64,000 bases of DNA from an uncultured Eubacteriales bacterium (GTDB lineage Bacteria > Bacillota > Clostridia > Oscillospirales > Acutalibacteraceae): NCBI GenBank assembly GCA_934486615.1, contig CAKSQO010000010.1, forward strand, positions 7,705 to 71,704, given 5' to 3'. Both the position numbers and the translations under genes were made by a program. Under the pieces are notes generated by a model. It saw only the letters and a program-made list of their open reading frames with translations. It searched no databases and had not been told where the DNA came from. The first letter of the stretch is position 1. Each line of letters opens with the position of its first letter. Positions 48,827 to 58,019 of this stretch are shown one piece after another.

Positions 48827-49657
48827 ATGGCAATGAAACATTATAAGCCTACTACCCCGGGTTACCGCGGTATGACTACTATTGATTACTCCGGACTTTC
48901 CAAGGTTGCCCCCGAGAAGAGCCTTCTCGAGCCTATAAAGAAGAATGCCGGCCGCAACAGCTACGGCCGCATCACCGTTAGGCATCGCGGCGGCGGTAAC
49001 CGCAAGAAGTACCGTGTAATCGACTTCAAGCGTAACAAGTTCGACGTTCCCGCTACGGTCGTCACCATCGAGTATGATCCGAACCGCAGCGCGTTCATCG
49101 CTCTTATTCAGTACACTGACGGCGTAAAGAGCTACATCATCGCTCCTGTCGGCCTCAAGGTCGGCGACACCGTCATCAGCAGCACCTCTGCCGATATCAA
49201 GCCGGGCAATGCGCTCCCGCTTGAGAATATCCCGACCGGTACCTTTATCCACAACATCGAGCTTTATCCCGGCAAGGGCGCTCAGCTTGCCCGTTCCGCC
49301 GGCAACCAGGCTCAGCTGATGGGTAAGGAAAACGGTATGGCTCTGCTTCGTCTGCCCTCCGGCGAGATGAGACAGGTCCCGGTCAAGTGCATGGCTTCCA
49401 TCGGACAGGTCAGCAACCCCGAGCACGAGAACGTCAACTACGGCAAGGCCGGACGTAAGCGTCACATGGGTTGGAGACCGACCGTACGCGGTTCCGTTAT
49501 GAACCCGTGCGACCACCCGCACGGCGGTGGTGAGGGCAAGTCCCCGATCGGCCGCAGCGGCCCTGTTACCCCGTGGGGCAAGCCCACTCTGGGTTACAAG
49601 ACCCGCGACAAGCACAAGGCATCTGACAAGTATATTGTTAAGCGCCGCACCAAATAA
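48827..49657 (+). CDS. rplB: 50S ribosomal protein L2
   Basis: 276 residues; KHYKPTTPGYRGMTTIDYS at the start, GRNSYGRITVRHRGGGNRKK, and the C-terminal NPCDHPHGGGEGKSPIGRSG with the histidine needed for peptidyl-transferase assembly. 55-nt gap after rplW with GGAGTG site. Confidence 0.98.
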   Translation: MAMKHYKPTTPGYRGMTTIDYSGLSKVAPEKSLLEPIKKNAGRNSYGRITVRHRGGGNRKKYRVIDFKRNKFDVPATVVTIEYDPNRSAFIALIQYTDGVKSYIIAPVGLKVGDTVISSTSADIKPGNALPLENIPTGTFIHNIELYPGKGAQLARSAGNQAQLMGKENGMALLRLPSGEMRQVPVKCMASIGQVSNPEHENVNYGKAGRKRHMGWRPTVRGSVMNPCDHPHGGGEGKSPIGRSGPVTPWGKPTLGYKTRDKHKASDKYIVKRRTK

Positions 49658-49680
49658 GTGGAGAGGAGAGCTAAGTAACT

Positions 49681-49956
49681 ATGGGAAGAAGTATTAAAAA
49701 AGGACCTTACGTCCAACCCGTACTGCTGAAGAGAGTTCAGCAGATGAACGACGCCGGTGAAAAGCGCGTTCTCAAGACTTGGAGCCGCTCGTCCACTATT
49801 TTCCCGGAATTCGTCGGTCACACCTTCGCCGTCCATGACGGCCGCAAGCACGTGCCGGTCTACGTTACCGAGGATATGGTCGGCCATAAGCTGGGCGAGT
49901 TTGCTCCGACGAGAACCTTCAAGGGTCACGCCGGTTCAAAGACGACCAAGAAGTAA
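49681..49956 (+). CDS. rpsS: 30S ribosomal protein S19
   Basis: 91 residues; GRSIKKGPYVQPVLLKRV and SRSSTIFPEFVGHTFAVHDG. Binds the 30S head with S13. Confidence 0.98.
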   Translation: MGRSIKKGPYVQPVLLKRVQQMNDAGEKRVLKTWSRSSTIFPEFVGHTFAVHDGRKHVPVYVTEDMVGHKLGEFAPTRTFKGHAGSKTTKK

Positions 49957-49979
49957 TCAGCCGAAAGGAGAGAATACAC

Positions 49980-50315
49980 ATGGAAGCAAGGGCTACTCTT
50001 AAATTTGCCCGCATTTCGCCTCGCAAGGTGCAGATTGTACTGGATCTTATCCGCAATCAGCCCGTTGACAAGGCCATGGCTATTCTCAAGCATACTCCCA
50101 AGGCTGCTTGCGAGTATCTTGAGAAGCTGCTGAAATCAGCTATCGCCAACGCAGAGACCAACCACAACATGGACGTCTCCAAGCTTTATGTTGCCGAGTG
50201 CATCGCCTGCCCCGGTCCGATTCTCAAGAGAATCCGTCCGCGTGCTCACGGCCGCGCTTATCACATCTACAAGAGAACTTCTCACGTTACCCTGGTGCTC
50301 AGGGAAGCTGAGTAA
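49980..50315 (+). CDS. rplV: 50S ribosomal protein L22
   Basis: 111 residues; ARISPRKVQIVLDLIRNQPV and the extended hairpin CPGPILKRIRPRAHGRAYHI that lines the exit tunnel. Confidence 0.98.
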   Translation: MEARATLKFARISPRKVQIVLDLIRNQPVDKAMAILKHTPKAACEYLEKLLKSAIANAETNHNMDVSKLYVAECIACPGPILKRIRPRAHGRAYHIYKRTSHVTLVLREAE

Positions 50316-50330
50316 GAAGGAGGTTATAAT

Positions 50331-51017
50331 ATGGGACAAAAGGTTAATCCCCACGGCCTTCGAGTAGGCGTCATCAAGAACTGGGATTCTCGCTGGTTTG
50401 TTAAGGAGAAGGACTTCGGCGACACTCTCGTTGAGGACTATAAGCTCCGTACCGCTCTGAAGAAGAAGCTCTATGACGCCGGTATCTCCAAGATTGAGAT
50501 CGAGCGCGACGCCTCCAAGGTCAGACTGCACATTCACTGCGCTAAGCCCGGTATGGTCATCGGCCGCAACGGCTCCGAGATCGAGAAGCTCAAGGCTTGG
50601 TGTGAGAAGCAGCTCGGCGGCAAGACCGTCAACATCAACATCGTTGAGATCAAGAATCCCGACGTTAACGCTCAGCTTGTTGCTGAGAACATCGCTGCTC
50701 AGCTTGAGAAGCGTATTTCGTTCCGCCGCGCTATGAAGCTCGTTATGGGCCGTGCAATGCGCTGCGGTGCAAAGGGTATCAAGACCCAGGTTTCCGGACG
50801 TCTCGGCGGTGCTGAGATTGCCCGTACCGAACACTATCATGAGGGCACCATTCCGCTCCAGACCCTTCGTGCCGACATCGAGTACGGTGTCGCCGAGGCT
50901 CATACGACCTACGGCCGTATCGGCGTCAAGGTTTGGATCTACGCCGGTGAGGTGCTTCACGACAATCGCAAGGCTCGCGAGGATCGCAAGCCGCGCAGAG
51001 AAAGGAGTGCTCAGTAA
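50331..51017 (+). CDS. rpsC: 30S ribosomal protein S3
   Basis: 228 residues; starts GQKVNPHGLRVGVIKNWDS and has the KH motif VIGRNGSEIEKL. At the mRNA entry site. Its stop overlaps the rplP start by 1 nt (TAATG). Confidence 0.98.
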   Translation: MGQKVNPHGLRVGVIKNWDSRWFVKEKDFGDTLVEDYKLRTALKKKLYDAGISKIEIERDASKVRLHIHCAKPGMVIGRNGSEIEKLKAWCEKQLGGKTVNINIVEIKNPDVNAQLVAENIAAQLEKRISFRRAMKLVMGRAMRCGAKGIKTQVSGRLGGAEIARTEHYHEGTIPLQTLRADIEYGVAEAHTTYGRIGVKVWIYAGEVLHDNRKAREDRKPRRERSAQ

Positions 51018-51448
51018 TGCTGCTGCCTAAGCGCGTTAAATACCGCCGTGTCCAGAGAGGCCGCCTTACCGGTAAGGCTATGCGCGGAAACACCGTTACT
51101 TACGGTGATTTCGGTCTGCAGGCGCTTGAGCCCGCCTGGATCACTTCCAATCAGATTGAAGCTGCCCGTGTCGCTATGACCAGATACATCAAGCGCGGCG
51201 GTCAGGTTTGGATCAAAATCTTCCCGGATAAGCCGATCACCGAAAAGCCGGCTGAGACCCGAATGGGTTCCGGTAAAGGTTCGCCTGAGTATTGGGTCTC
51301 CGTTGTTAAGCCCGGCCGCGTAATGTTCGAGATCGCGGGAGTTGCTCCCGAGGTTGCTCGCGAGGCTATGCGTCTGGCTGCCAACAAGCTCCCGATCAAG
51401 TGCAAATTCGTAACTAAGCAGGAAAGTGGTGAGGATAATGAAGGCTAA
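51017..51448 (+). CDS. rplP: 50S ribosomal protein L16
   Basis: 143 residues; MLLPKRVKYRRVQRGRLTGK, ITSNQIEAARVAMTRYIKRG and MGSGKGSPEYWVSVVKPG are typical. Organises the A-site finger and tRNA binding. Confidence 0.98.
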   Translation: MLLPKRVKYRRVQRGRLTGKAMRGNTVTYGDFGLQALEPAWITSNQIEAARVAMTRYIKRGGQVWIKIFPDKPITEKPAETRMGSGKGSPEYWVSVVKPGRVMFEIAGVAPEVAREAMRLAANKLPIKCKFVTKQESGEDNEG

Positions 51449-51635
51449 GGATTTCAGAGAGATGTCGAGCGCGGAGCTCAACAGCAAGCTGGCCGATCTC
51501 AAGGATGAGCTCTTTAGACTTCGTTTCCAGAGCGCCGTCAACCAGCTTGAAAATCCGATGCGCATCAAGGCCGTCAAGAAGGACATCGCACGCATTCTGA
51601 CCGTGCTCAAAGAGTCCGACGGCGCTGAGGCGTAA
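51438..51635 (+). CDS. rpmC: 50S ribosomal protein L29
   Basis: 65 residues from ATG 51438 (MKAKDFREMSSAELNSKLAD), 11 nt inside the end of rplP after a GTGAGGA site; the GTG at 51426 would add four residues that the family lacks. Forms the exit-tunnel rim with L23. Confidence 0.96.
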   Translation: MKAKDFREMSSAELNSKLADLKDELFRLRFQSAVNQLENPMRIKAVKKDIARILTVLKESDGAEA

Positions 51636-51652
51636 GAAGGGGAGGTAACATT

Positions 51653-51910
51653 ATGACCGAGAGAAATCTGAGAAAAACCAGAACGGGCAGAGTCGTCAGC
51701 AACAAGATGGATAAGACCGTCGTTATTGCTATCGAGGATAATGTCAAGCACCCCCTTTACAACAAGATCGTAAAGAAGACCATCAAGCTCAAGGCTCACG
51801 ACGAGGAGAACACCTGCAACGTCGGCGACCGCGTGCTTGTTATGGAGACCAGACCGCTGTCCAAGGACAAGAGATGGCGTGTTGTCGAGATCATTTCTAA
51901 GGCGAAGTAA
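51653..51910 (+). CDS. rpsQ: 30S ribosomal protein S17
   Basis: 85 residues; RKTRTGRVVSNKMDKTVVI and CNVGDRVLVMETRPLSKDKR, an OB-fold 16S-binding protein. Confidence 0.98.
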   Translation: MTERNLRKTRTGRVVSNKMDKTVVIAIEDNVKHPLYNKIVKKTIKLKAHDEENTCNVGDRVLVMETRPLSKDKRWRVVEIISKAK

Positions 51911-51945
51911 CATACCTCTTCGCTAAAAAGATTGGAGGAGTAACT

Positions 51946-52314
51946 GTGATCCAACAGCAGACTTACCTCAAAGTTGCCGACAACACCGGCGCGAAGGAGC
52001 TTATGTGCATTCGCGTTCTCGGCGGTTCAGGCAGGAGGTACGCTAATATCGGCGACGTCGTTGTAGCTTCCGTTAAGAAAGCTGCTCCGGGCGGCACCGT
52101 TAAAAAGGGCGACGTTGTTAAGGCTGTCGTAGTTCGTTCGGCCAAGGGCGTTCGCCGCAAGGACGGCACTTACATTCGTTTTGACGAAAACGCTGCCGTT
52201 ATCATCAGAGACGACAAAAACCCGAGAGGCACCCGTATTTTCGGGCCTGTCGCGCGTGAGCTGAGAGAAAAGGAATACACCAAGATCCTCTCCCTCGCTC
52301 CCGAAGTACTGTAA
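51946..52314 (+). CDS. rplN: 50S ribosomal protein L14
   Basis: 122 residues with a GTG start; IQQQTYLKVADNTGAKELMC, GTYIRFDENAAVIIRD and GTRIFGPVARELRE. Contacts the 30S at bridge B8 and binds RsfS. Confidence 0.98.
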   Translation: MIQQQTYLKVADNTGAKELMCIRVLGGSGRRYANIGDVVVASVKKAAPGGTVKKGDVVKAVVVRSAKGVRRKDGTYIRFDENAAVIIRDDKNPRGTRIFGPVARELREKEYTKILSLAPEVL

Positions 52315-52328
52315 GGAGGTCAGTCACG

Positions 52329-52652
52329 ATGAGCAAAATGAACATTAAGACTGGCGATACAGTCATGATTCTTACCGGAGACAAGGCAACCGACCGCGGC
52401 AAGACCGGCAAGGTTCTTGAGGTAAGCCCCAAGGAGCAGAAGGTCATCGTCGAGGGACGCAACATGGTCTCCAAGCACGTTAAGCCCCGCAAGCCCGGCG
52501 ATCCGTCCGGCATAATCAAGGCTGAGAGTGCTGTCTATGCCTGCAAGGTTCAGGTCGTTTGCCCCAAGTGCGGCAAGCCCACCCGCGTAGGCCACGCTGT
52601 CGAAGACGGCAGAAAAGTCCGCGTTTGCAAAAAGTGCGGCAAGACTTTTTAA
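52329..52652 (+). CDS. rplX: 50S ribosomal protein L24
   Basis: 107 residues; KOW motif KTGDTVMILTGDKATDRGKTG. The C-terminus carries a zinc-ribbon-like pair CPKCGKPTRVG and CKKCGKTF, present in many but not all Firmicute L24 proteins. Initiates 50S assembly. Confidence 0.98.
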   Translation: MSKMNIKTGDTVMILTGDKATDRGKTGKVLEVSPKEQKVIVEGRNMVSKHVKPRKPGDPSGIIKAESAVYACKVQVVCPKCGKPTRVGHAVEDGRKVRVCKKCGKTF

Positions 52653-52666
52653 GTTAAGGAGGATAC

Positions 52667-53212
52667 ATGACAATGGCAAGATTGAAAGAGATGTACAAGT
52701 CTGAAGTCGCGCCTGCACTGATGAAAAAGTTCAACTATAAGAGCGTCATGCAGATTCCGAAGCTTGATAAAATCATCATCAATGTAGGCTGCGGTGAAGC
52801 CCGCGACAATTCAAAGGTTATCGACGCAGTTATGGGCGATCTCGCCCTTATCACCGGTCAGCGCCCCGTAGTCTGCAATGCCCGCAAGAGCGTTGCAAAC
52901 TTCAAGCTCCGTGCCGGTATGCCTATCGGCGTTAAGGTCACCCTCAGAGGCGACCGTATGTACGAATTTGTCGACCGCTTCTTCTCGGCTGCTCTGCCGA
53001 GAGTACGCGATTTCAAGGGCATCAACCCGAACTCCTTCGACGGCCGCGGCAACTACTGCATGGGCGTCAAGGAGCAGCTGATCTTCCCTGAGATCGAGTA
53101 TGACAAGATCGACAAGGTTCGCGGTATGGACATCTGCTTCGTTACCACTGCGAACACAGACGAAGAGGCTCGTGAGCTGCTTACGCTTATGGGTGCTCCA
53201 TTTGCGAAGTAA
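52667..53212 (+). CDS. rplE: 50S ribosomal protein L5
   Basis: 181 residues; LDKIIINVGCGEARDNSKVI, GQRPVVCNARKSVANFKLR and KGINPNSFDGRGNY. Binds 5S rRNA with L18 in the central protuberance. ATG 52667 lies 5 nt after AAGGAGG; ATG 52673 is the alternative. Confidence 0.98.
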   Translation: MTMARLKEMYKSEVAPALMKKFNYKSVMQIPKLDKIIINVGCGEARDNSKVIDAVMGDLALITGQRPVVCNARKSVANFKLRAGMPIGVKVTLRGDRMYEFVDRFFSAALPRVRDFKGINPNSFDGRGNYCMGVKEQLIFPEIEYDKIDKVRGMDICFVTTANTDEEARELLTLMGAPFAK

Positions 53213-53224
53213 GGAGGTACTATT

Positions 53225-53410
53225 GTGGCTAAGACATCAATGAAAGTTAAGCAGAAGAGAGAGCCTAAGTTCTCAACTCGCGCTTATAACAGATGCAAGA
53301 TCTGCGGTAGGCCTCATGCCTATCTCCGCAAATACGGCGTCTGCAGAATCTGCTTCAGGGAGCTTGCTTACAAGGGCGAGATTCCCGGCGTAAAGAAAGC
53401 CAGCTGGTAA
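53225..53410 (+). CDS. rpsZ: 30S ribosomal protein S14, zinc type (type Z)
   Basis: 61 residues with a GTG start and the zinc site CKICGRPHAYLRKYGVCRIC. The short zinc form is the usual one in Firmicutes; a zinc-free paralogue, if any, is elsewhere. Confidence 0.98.
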   Translation: MAKTSMKVKQKREPKFSTRAYNRCKICGRPHAYLRKYGVCRICFRELAYKGEIPGVKKASW

Positions 53411-53424
53411 GGAGGTTAACGGTT

Positions 53425-53823
53425 ATGCAAATCACCGATACAATAGCTGATATGCTTACTCGTATTCGTAACGCGAACTCAGCTAAGCACGACTCGGTCG
53501 ATGTTCCCGCTTCCAACATGAAGAAAGCAATCGCTCAGATTCTCGTTGACGAGGGATACATCAGCAGCTTCACCGTTAATGAAGACGGTAAACAGGGCAT
53601 GATCCACATTGTCCTGAAGTACGGACCGAACAAGTCGCAGGTCATCACCGGTCTGCGCAGGGTTTCTAAGCCCGGTTTGAGAATTTATACCAACGTAGAT
53701 GATATGCCCAAGGTTATGAAGGGCCTCGGCACCGTTATCCTTTCTACTTCCAAGGGTATTATGACCGATAAGCAGGCTCGCTCCGCAAACGTCGGCGGCG
53801 AAGTTCTCGCTTTCGTCTGGTAA
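53425..53823 (+). CDS. rpsH: 30S ribosomal protein S8
   Basis: 132 residues; ITDTIADMLTRIRNANSAKH and STSKGIMTDKQARSANVGGE. Binds the 16S central domain; in E. coli it represses the spc operon. Confidence 0.98.
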   Translation: MQITDTIADMLTRIRNANSAKHDSVDVPASNMKKAIAQILVDEGYISSFTVNEDGKQGMIHIVLKYGPNKSQVITGLRRVSKPGLRIYTNVDDMPKVMKGLGTVILSTSKGIMTDKQARSANVGGEVLAFVW

Positions 53824-53835
53824 GGGGGAAGCGAT

Positions 53836-54384
53836 ATGTCAAGAATCGGTAAGAAGCCTATCATTATCCCCGCAGGCGTTGACGTTAAGGTCAACGGTCA
53901 GGAAGTCACCGTCAAGGGCCCGAAGGGCACTCTGTCTCAGGTGCTCCGCAAGGAGATCACTGCTGCCGTTGAGGGCAACGAGATCATCGTTACCCGCTGC
54001 GACGACACTAAGCTCTCCCGCTCGCTGCACGGACTCAGCCGCACCCTCATTCACAATATGGTCGAGGGCGTTACCAACGGCTATTCCAAGAGCCTCGAGA
54101 TCAAAGGCGTCGGTTACCGTGCTCAGAAGCAGGGCAGCAACCTCGTTCTTAACCTCGGCTATTCGCATCAGGTCATCGTTCCCGAAACCGACGGCATCAA
54201 GATCGACGTGCCCGATCCGCTCCAGATAGTTATTTCCGGTGCAGACAAGCAGGCTGTCGGCCAGTTCGCTGCCGAAGTTCGCGAGAAGCGTCCGCCTGAG
54301 CCGTACAAGGGCAAGGGCATTCGCTATGCCGGCGAGTATGTAAGACATAAAGAAGGCAAGGCCGGCAAGGGCGGAAAGAAGTAA
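53836..54384 (+). CDS. rplF: 50S ribosomal protein L6
   Basis: 182 residues; SRIGKKPIIIPAGVDVKVNG and the C-terminal RPPEPYKGKGIRYAGEYVRH. Near the sarcin-ricin loop; needed for late 50S assembly. Confidence 0.98.
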   Translation: MSRIGKKPIIIPAGVDVKVNGQEVTVKGPKGTLSQVLRKEITAAVEGNEIIVTRCDDTKLSRSLHGLSRTLIHNMVEGVTNGYSKSLEIKGVGYRAQKQGSNLVLNLGYSHQVIVPETDGIKIDVPDPLQIVISGADKQAVGQFAAEVREKRPPEPYKGKGIRYAGEYVRHKEGKAGKGGKK

Positions 54385-54397
54385 AGGAGTGATATAA

Positions 54398-54754
54398 ATG
54401 GTTAATAAGCCAGACAGCAATAAAGCAAGATTGCATCGTCACGTTCGTGTACGCGGCAAGATAAGCGGCACTGCTGAGCGTCCTCGTTTCAATGTTTTCC
54501 GTTCAAACGCCAATATCTACGCTCAGATCATCGACGATATTACCGGAACCACTCTGGTAAGCGCCAACTCGGCTGAAAAGGATTTCGGCTACGGTGGCAA
54601 TAAGGAAGCCGCGTTCAAGGTCGGCGAGCTCATCGCCGAGCGTGCTGCTGCTAAGGGTATTACTGAGGTCGTATTCGACCGCGGTGGATACATCTACCAC
54701 GGCCGCGTCAAAGAACTGGCTGAAGGTGCCCGCAAGGGCGGCCTCAAGTTCTAA
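54398..54754 (+). CDS. rplR: 50S ribosomal protein L18
   Basis: 118 residues; RPRFNVFRSNANIYAQIIDD and FDRGGYIYHGRVKELAEGAR. Binds 5S rRNA, of which two free-standing genes lie in this window. Confidence 0.98.
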   Translation: MVNKPDSNKARLHRHVRVRGKISGTAERPRFNVFRSNANIYAQIIDDITGTTLVSANSAEKDFGYGGNKEAAFKVGELIAERAAAKGITEVVFDRGGYIYHGRVKELAEGARKGGLKF

Positions 54755-54772
54755 TAAGGGAGGAGAATACTT

Positions 54773-55276
54773 TTGGCTAACAAGATTGACGCATCTACCC
54801 TCGACCTGCAGGAGCGTATGGTAGCACTCAACCGCGTATCCAAGACCGTTAAGGGCGGCCGTATCATGAAGTTTACGGCGCTCATGGTCGTCGGCGACGG
54901 CAACGGCCACGTCGGCTTCGGTCTCGGCAAGGCCCGCGAAGTTCCGGACGCTATCCGCAAGGGTATTGAGGACGCAAAGAAGAATATGATCACCGTTTCC
55001 CTTAAGGGAAGCACCATTCCGCACGAGATCCTCGGTGCTTACGATGCCGGCCGCGTGCTGCTTAAGCCCGCTGCTCCCGGTACCGGCGTTATCGCCGGCG
55101 GCGCCGTCCGCGCCGTCGTTGAGCTTGTCGGTATCAAAGATATCCGTACCAAGGCTCTTCGTTCCAATAACCCCTGCAATGTCGTCAGGGCTACCATTGA
55201 CGGTCTGTCCAAGCTCCGCTCCGCTGAGGAGGTCGCAGCTATCCGCGGCAAGTCCGTCAAGGAAATCATAGGTTAA
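54773..55276 (+). CDS. rpsE: 30S ribosomal protein S5
   Basis: 167 residues with a TTG start 7 nt after GGGAGGAG; VALNRVSKTVKGGRIMKFTA, GLGKAREVPDAIRKGIEDAK and APGTGVIAGGAVRAVVE. At the mRNA entry site. Confidence 0.98.
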   Translation: MANKIDASTLDLQERMVALNRVSKTVKGGRIMKFTALMVVGDGNGHVGFGLGKAREVPDAIRKGIEDAKKNMITVSLKGSTIPHEILGAYDAGRVLLKPAAPGTGVIAGGAVRAVVELVGIKDIRTKALRSNNPCNVVRATIDGLSKLRSAEEVAAIRGKSVKEIIG

Positions 55277-55288
55277 GGGGGAGCAACA

Positions 55289-55486
55289 ATGGCATCAAGT
55301 AAAAAGGTTGCAAGCCTTCAGGTAAAGCTGGTCAAGAGCCTCATCGGCTCCAAAAAGGACCAGATCGCTACCGCCGAGTCTTTGGGGCTTCGCAAGATCG
55401 GTGACGTATCCGTTCAGCCTGACAATGCTCAGACCCAGGGTAAGGTAAAGAAGATTAACCACTTAGTCGAAGTCACTAAAGCATAA
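55289..55486 (+). CDS. rpmD: 50S ribosomal protein L30
   Basis: 65 residues; LQVKLVKSLIGSKKDQIATA and SLGLRKIGDVSVQPDNAQTQG. Small 50S surface protein, not universal in bacteria. Confidence 0.97.
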   Translation: MASSKKVASLQVKLVKSLIGSKKDQIATAESLGLRKIGDVSVQPDNAQTQGKVKKINHLVEVTKA

Positions 55487-55507
55487 GTTTAGGGAGGTGC
55501 AATCACA

Positions 55508-55948
55508 ATGAAACTGCACGAACTCACTGCAGTCCCCGGCTCCAACTCCAAGAGCAAGCGCATCGGTCGCGGCCACGGTTCCGGTTGGGGAAAGACCTCC
55601 GGCAAGGGCCACAAGGGTCAGAAGGCGCGCTCAGGCGGCAGCATTCGCCCCGGCTTTGAAGGCGGCCAGATGCCTCTCAGCAGACGTCTGCCGAAGAGAG
55701 GATTCAACAACATTTTCGCCGCTAAGCCGGTTGCTATCAATGTTTCCGATCTTGCCAAGTTCGATAACGGCGCTGTCGTAGATACCGCCGCGCTCATCGA
55801 AAAGGGCATCATTAAGAAGGCTGACAACGGTGTCAAGGTTCTCGGTCACGGCGAGCTTAACGTAAAGCTCACTGTCAAGCTGGCTGCTTTCTCTGAAACT
55901 GCTAAGCAGAAGATCGAGGCCGCAGGCGGAAATGTCGAGGTGATGTAG
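55508..55948 (+). CDS. rplO: 50S ribosomal protein L15
   Basis: 146 residues; N-terminal GSNSKSKRIGRGHGSGWGKT extension and GFEGGQMPLSRRLPKRGF. Joins directly to secY with no gap. Confidence 0.98.
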   Translation: MKLHELTAVPGSNSKSKRIGRGHGSGWGKTSGKGHKGQKARSGGSIRPGFEGGQMPLSRRLPKRGFNNIFAAKPVAINVSDLAKFDNGAVVDTAALIEKGIIKKADNGVKVLGHGELNVKLTVKLAAFSETAKQKIEAAGGNVEVM

Positions 55949-57238
55949 TTGTTAGACGTTCTCAAGAACGCTTGGAAAGTCGTTGAAATAAGAAAAAAGA
56001 TATTTTTTACGGTATTCATCATTCTTATTTTCCGAATCGGCGCTGTGCTGCCGGTTCCGTTCATCGACGTCGCTGCTCTGCGCTCCGCTGTGCAGAACAG
56101 CCAGGGCGTAAATGAATTCTTCAGCTACTTCTCTGCGCTTACCGGCGCAGGCCTTCAGTACGGCGCGGTATTCGCGATGAGCGTTACCCCGTACATCAAC
56201 GCGTCGATCATCATGCAGCTGCTGACGGTTGCGTTTCCGTTCCTGGAGCGAATCGCCAAGGCTGAAGACGGTCAGAGACGCATTGCCAAGTACACCCGAG
56301 TTTGCACGGTCATCCTCGGTCTCATCCAGGGTACTGTGTACTTCTTCTGGCTTAAAGCCAACAACCTCGTCTCTGCCGACGGCGGATTCGCTATGGTATT
56401 TGCCGGCATCGTAATCGTTGCCTGCTTCACCGCAGGAAGCGCCGTTATGATGTGGCTCGGCGAGCGCATTGACGAGAAGGGTATCGGCAACGGTATTTCG
56501 ATACTGCTCTTTGCCGGTATTATTTCGAGAGTTCCGACCTCTGCCGCCTCCCTTTGGGAGACCATTCACAGCGACAAGAACTACATCGGCGCCCTCATCG
56601 TCCTGGTCGTGTTCGTCGCCATCATCGGCTTCATCGTTTGGATGACCGGAGCCGAGAGACGTATCCCGATCCAGTATGCAAAGCGCGTTGTCGGCCGTAA
56701 AATGTACGGCGGACAGAACACCCACCTGCCGATTCAGGTAAATATGGCCGGCGTTATGCCCGTCATCTTCGCAAGCTCGTTCCTTGCCATTCCGTCGATG
56801 ATCCTCGGATTTATGGGCAACGACAAGGCCGACACTCTGCTTTACAAGATTTGCCTGCAGTTCTCGGTACGCGGCGTGTTCTATATGCTGCTTTACCTCG
56901 CTATGATCATCGGGTTTGCATATTTCTATGTATCTATGCAGTACAATCCTGTTGAGATGGCGAACAATCTTCGCAAGAACAACGGCGCAATCCCGGGCAT
57001 CCGTCCCGGCAAGCCGACCGCCGATTACATTCAGAAGATCATTTCAAGGATCGTCCTTATCGGAGCTATCTTCCTCGGCGTCCTTGCTATCCTTCCGATA
57101 ATCGCGGGCCAGATCACCAGCATCGACATCGCCCTCGGCGGTACTTCGCTGCTGATCGTTGTCGGCGTCGCGCTCGATACTGTCCGCAGCCTCGAGTCGC
57201 AGCTGATGATGCGCCACTACAAGGGATTTCTTGACTGA
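55949..57238 (+). CDS. secY: Protein translocase subunit SecY
   Basis: 429 residues, ten membrane helices; the channel for protein export and membrane insertion. First helix FTVFIILIFRIGAVLPVPFI; signature regions GVTPYINAS (as MSVTPYINASIIMQLL), GERIDEKGIGNGISILLFAG and NPVEMANNLRKNNGAIPGIR. The TTG start follows the rplO stop directly, with GAGGTGATG as ribosome site inside rplO. Usual spc-operon place. Confidence 0.98.
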   Translation: MLDVLKNAWKVVEIRKKIFFTVFIILIFRIGAVLPVPFIDVAALRSAVQNSQGVNEFFSYFSALTGAGLQYGAVFAMSVTPYINASIIMQLLTVAFPFLERIAKAEDGQRRIAKYTRVCTVILGLIQGTVYFFWLKANNLVSADGGFAMVFAGIVIVACFTAGSAVMMWLGERIDEKGIGNGISILLFAGIISRVPTSAASLWETIHSDKNYIGALIVLVVFVAIIGFIVWMTGAERRIPIQYAKRVVGRKMYGGQNTHLPIQVNMAGVMPVIFASSFLAIPSMILGFMGNDKADTLLYKICLQFSVRGVFYMLLYLAMIIGFAYFYVSMQYNPVEMANNLRKNNGAIPGIRPGKPTADYIQKIISRIVLIGAIFLGVLAILPIIAGQITSIDIALGGTSLLIVVGVALDTVRSLESQLMMRHYKGFLD

Positions 57239-57247
57239 TAACTCAAA

Positions 57248-57280
57248 GCGCGTGCGCCGCTGAAAATGTCGCGCACGCGC
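57248..57280 (+). promoter_or_regulatory. GC-rich hairpin between secY and adk
   Basis: GCGCGTGCG and CGCACGCGC form a perfect 9-bp stem with a 15-nt loop starting 10 nt after secY. No T-run follows, so it is probably a processing or mRNA-stability element, or a partial attenuator inside the operon. Confidence 0.55.
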
Positions 57281-57316
57281 ACATTAAGCCGACCAGGGCT
57301 TAACGGAGGAAATTGA

Positions 57317-57949
57317 ATGAATATTATTCTTCTTGGAGCACCGGGTGCGGGTAAGGGAACTCAGGCTGAGGTAATCAGCGCCAAGCTCTCCATTCCGCAG
57401 ATTTCTACCGGAAATATCATACGCGAAGCCGTTAAAAACGGCACTCCTATGGGCCTTGAAGCCAAGAGCTTTATGGACGACGGCCGCCTTGTTCCCGACG
57501 CTACCGTTATCGGTATCATCAAGGAACGTCTCGCTCAGCCCGACTGCGCGAACGGCTTTATCCTCGACGGTTTCCCGCGCACCATTCCGCAGGCCGAAGC
57601 GCTTGACGAGCTGGGCGTGAAGATCGACAAGGTCATTTCCATCGAAGTACCCGACGACAAGATAGTTCTCCGTATGTCGGGACGCCGTGTCTGCCCGAAG
57701 TGCGGCGCAAGCTATCACACCGAGTATAAAAAACCCGCTGTTGACGGCGTGTGCAACCAGTGCGGCGACAGCCTTGCCCAGCGTAAGGACGATGCCCCCG
57801 AGACCGTGCTTGAGCGCCTGCGCGTTTATCACGAGCAGACCGAGCCGCTTAAGGAGTTCTACGAGAAGTCCGGCAAGTTGAGAACCGTTGTCGGCCAGGA
57901 GAAGGTCGAGGACACCTCGGCTCTGACCATGGAGGCTCTCAACAGCTGA
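57317..57949 (+). CDS. adk: Adenylate kinase
   Basis: 210 residues; P-loop LGAPGAGKGTQAEV, DGFPRTIPQAEAL, and a long LID with a four-cysteine zinc site (CPKCGASYH and CNQCGD), the Gram-positive form. Interconverts ATP, AMP and ADP. Standard place after secY. Confidence 0.97.
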   Translation: MNIILLGAPGAGKGTQAEVISAKLSIPQISTGNIIREAVKNGTPMGLEAKSFMDDGRLVPDATVIGIIKERLAQPDCANGFILDGFPRTIPQAEALDELGVKIDKVISIEVPDDKIVLRMSGRRVCPKCGASYHTEYKKPAVDGVCNQCGDSLAQRKDDAPETVLERLRVYHEQTEPLKEFYEKSGKLRTVVGQEKVEDTSALTMEALNS

Positions 57950-58019
57950 TTGCTGCACTTCCGCCCGCGTCGGGAGCAGCAACAGGCATTACCTTTTAAC
58001 GCGGAGAAACGGTGGTAAC

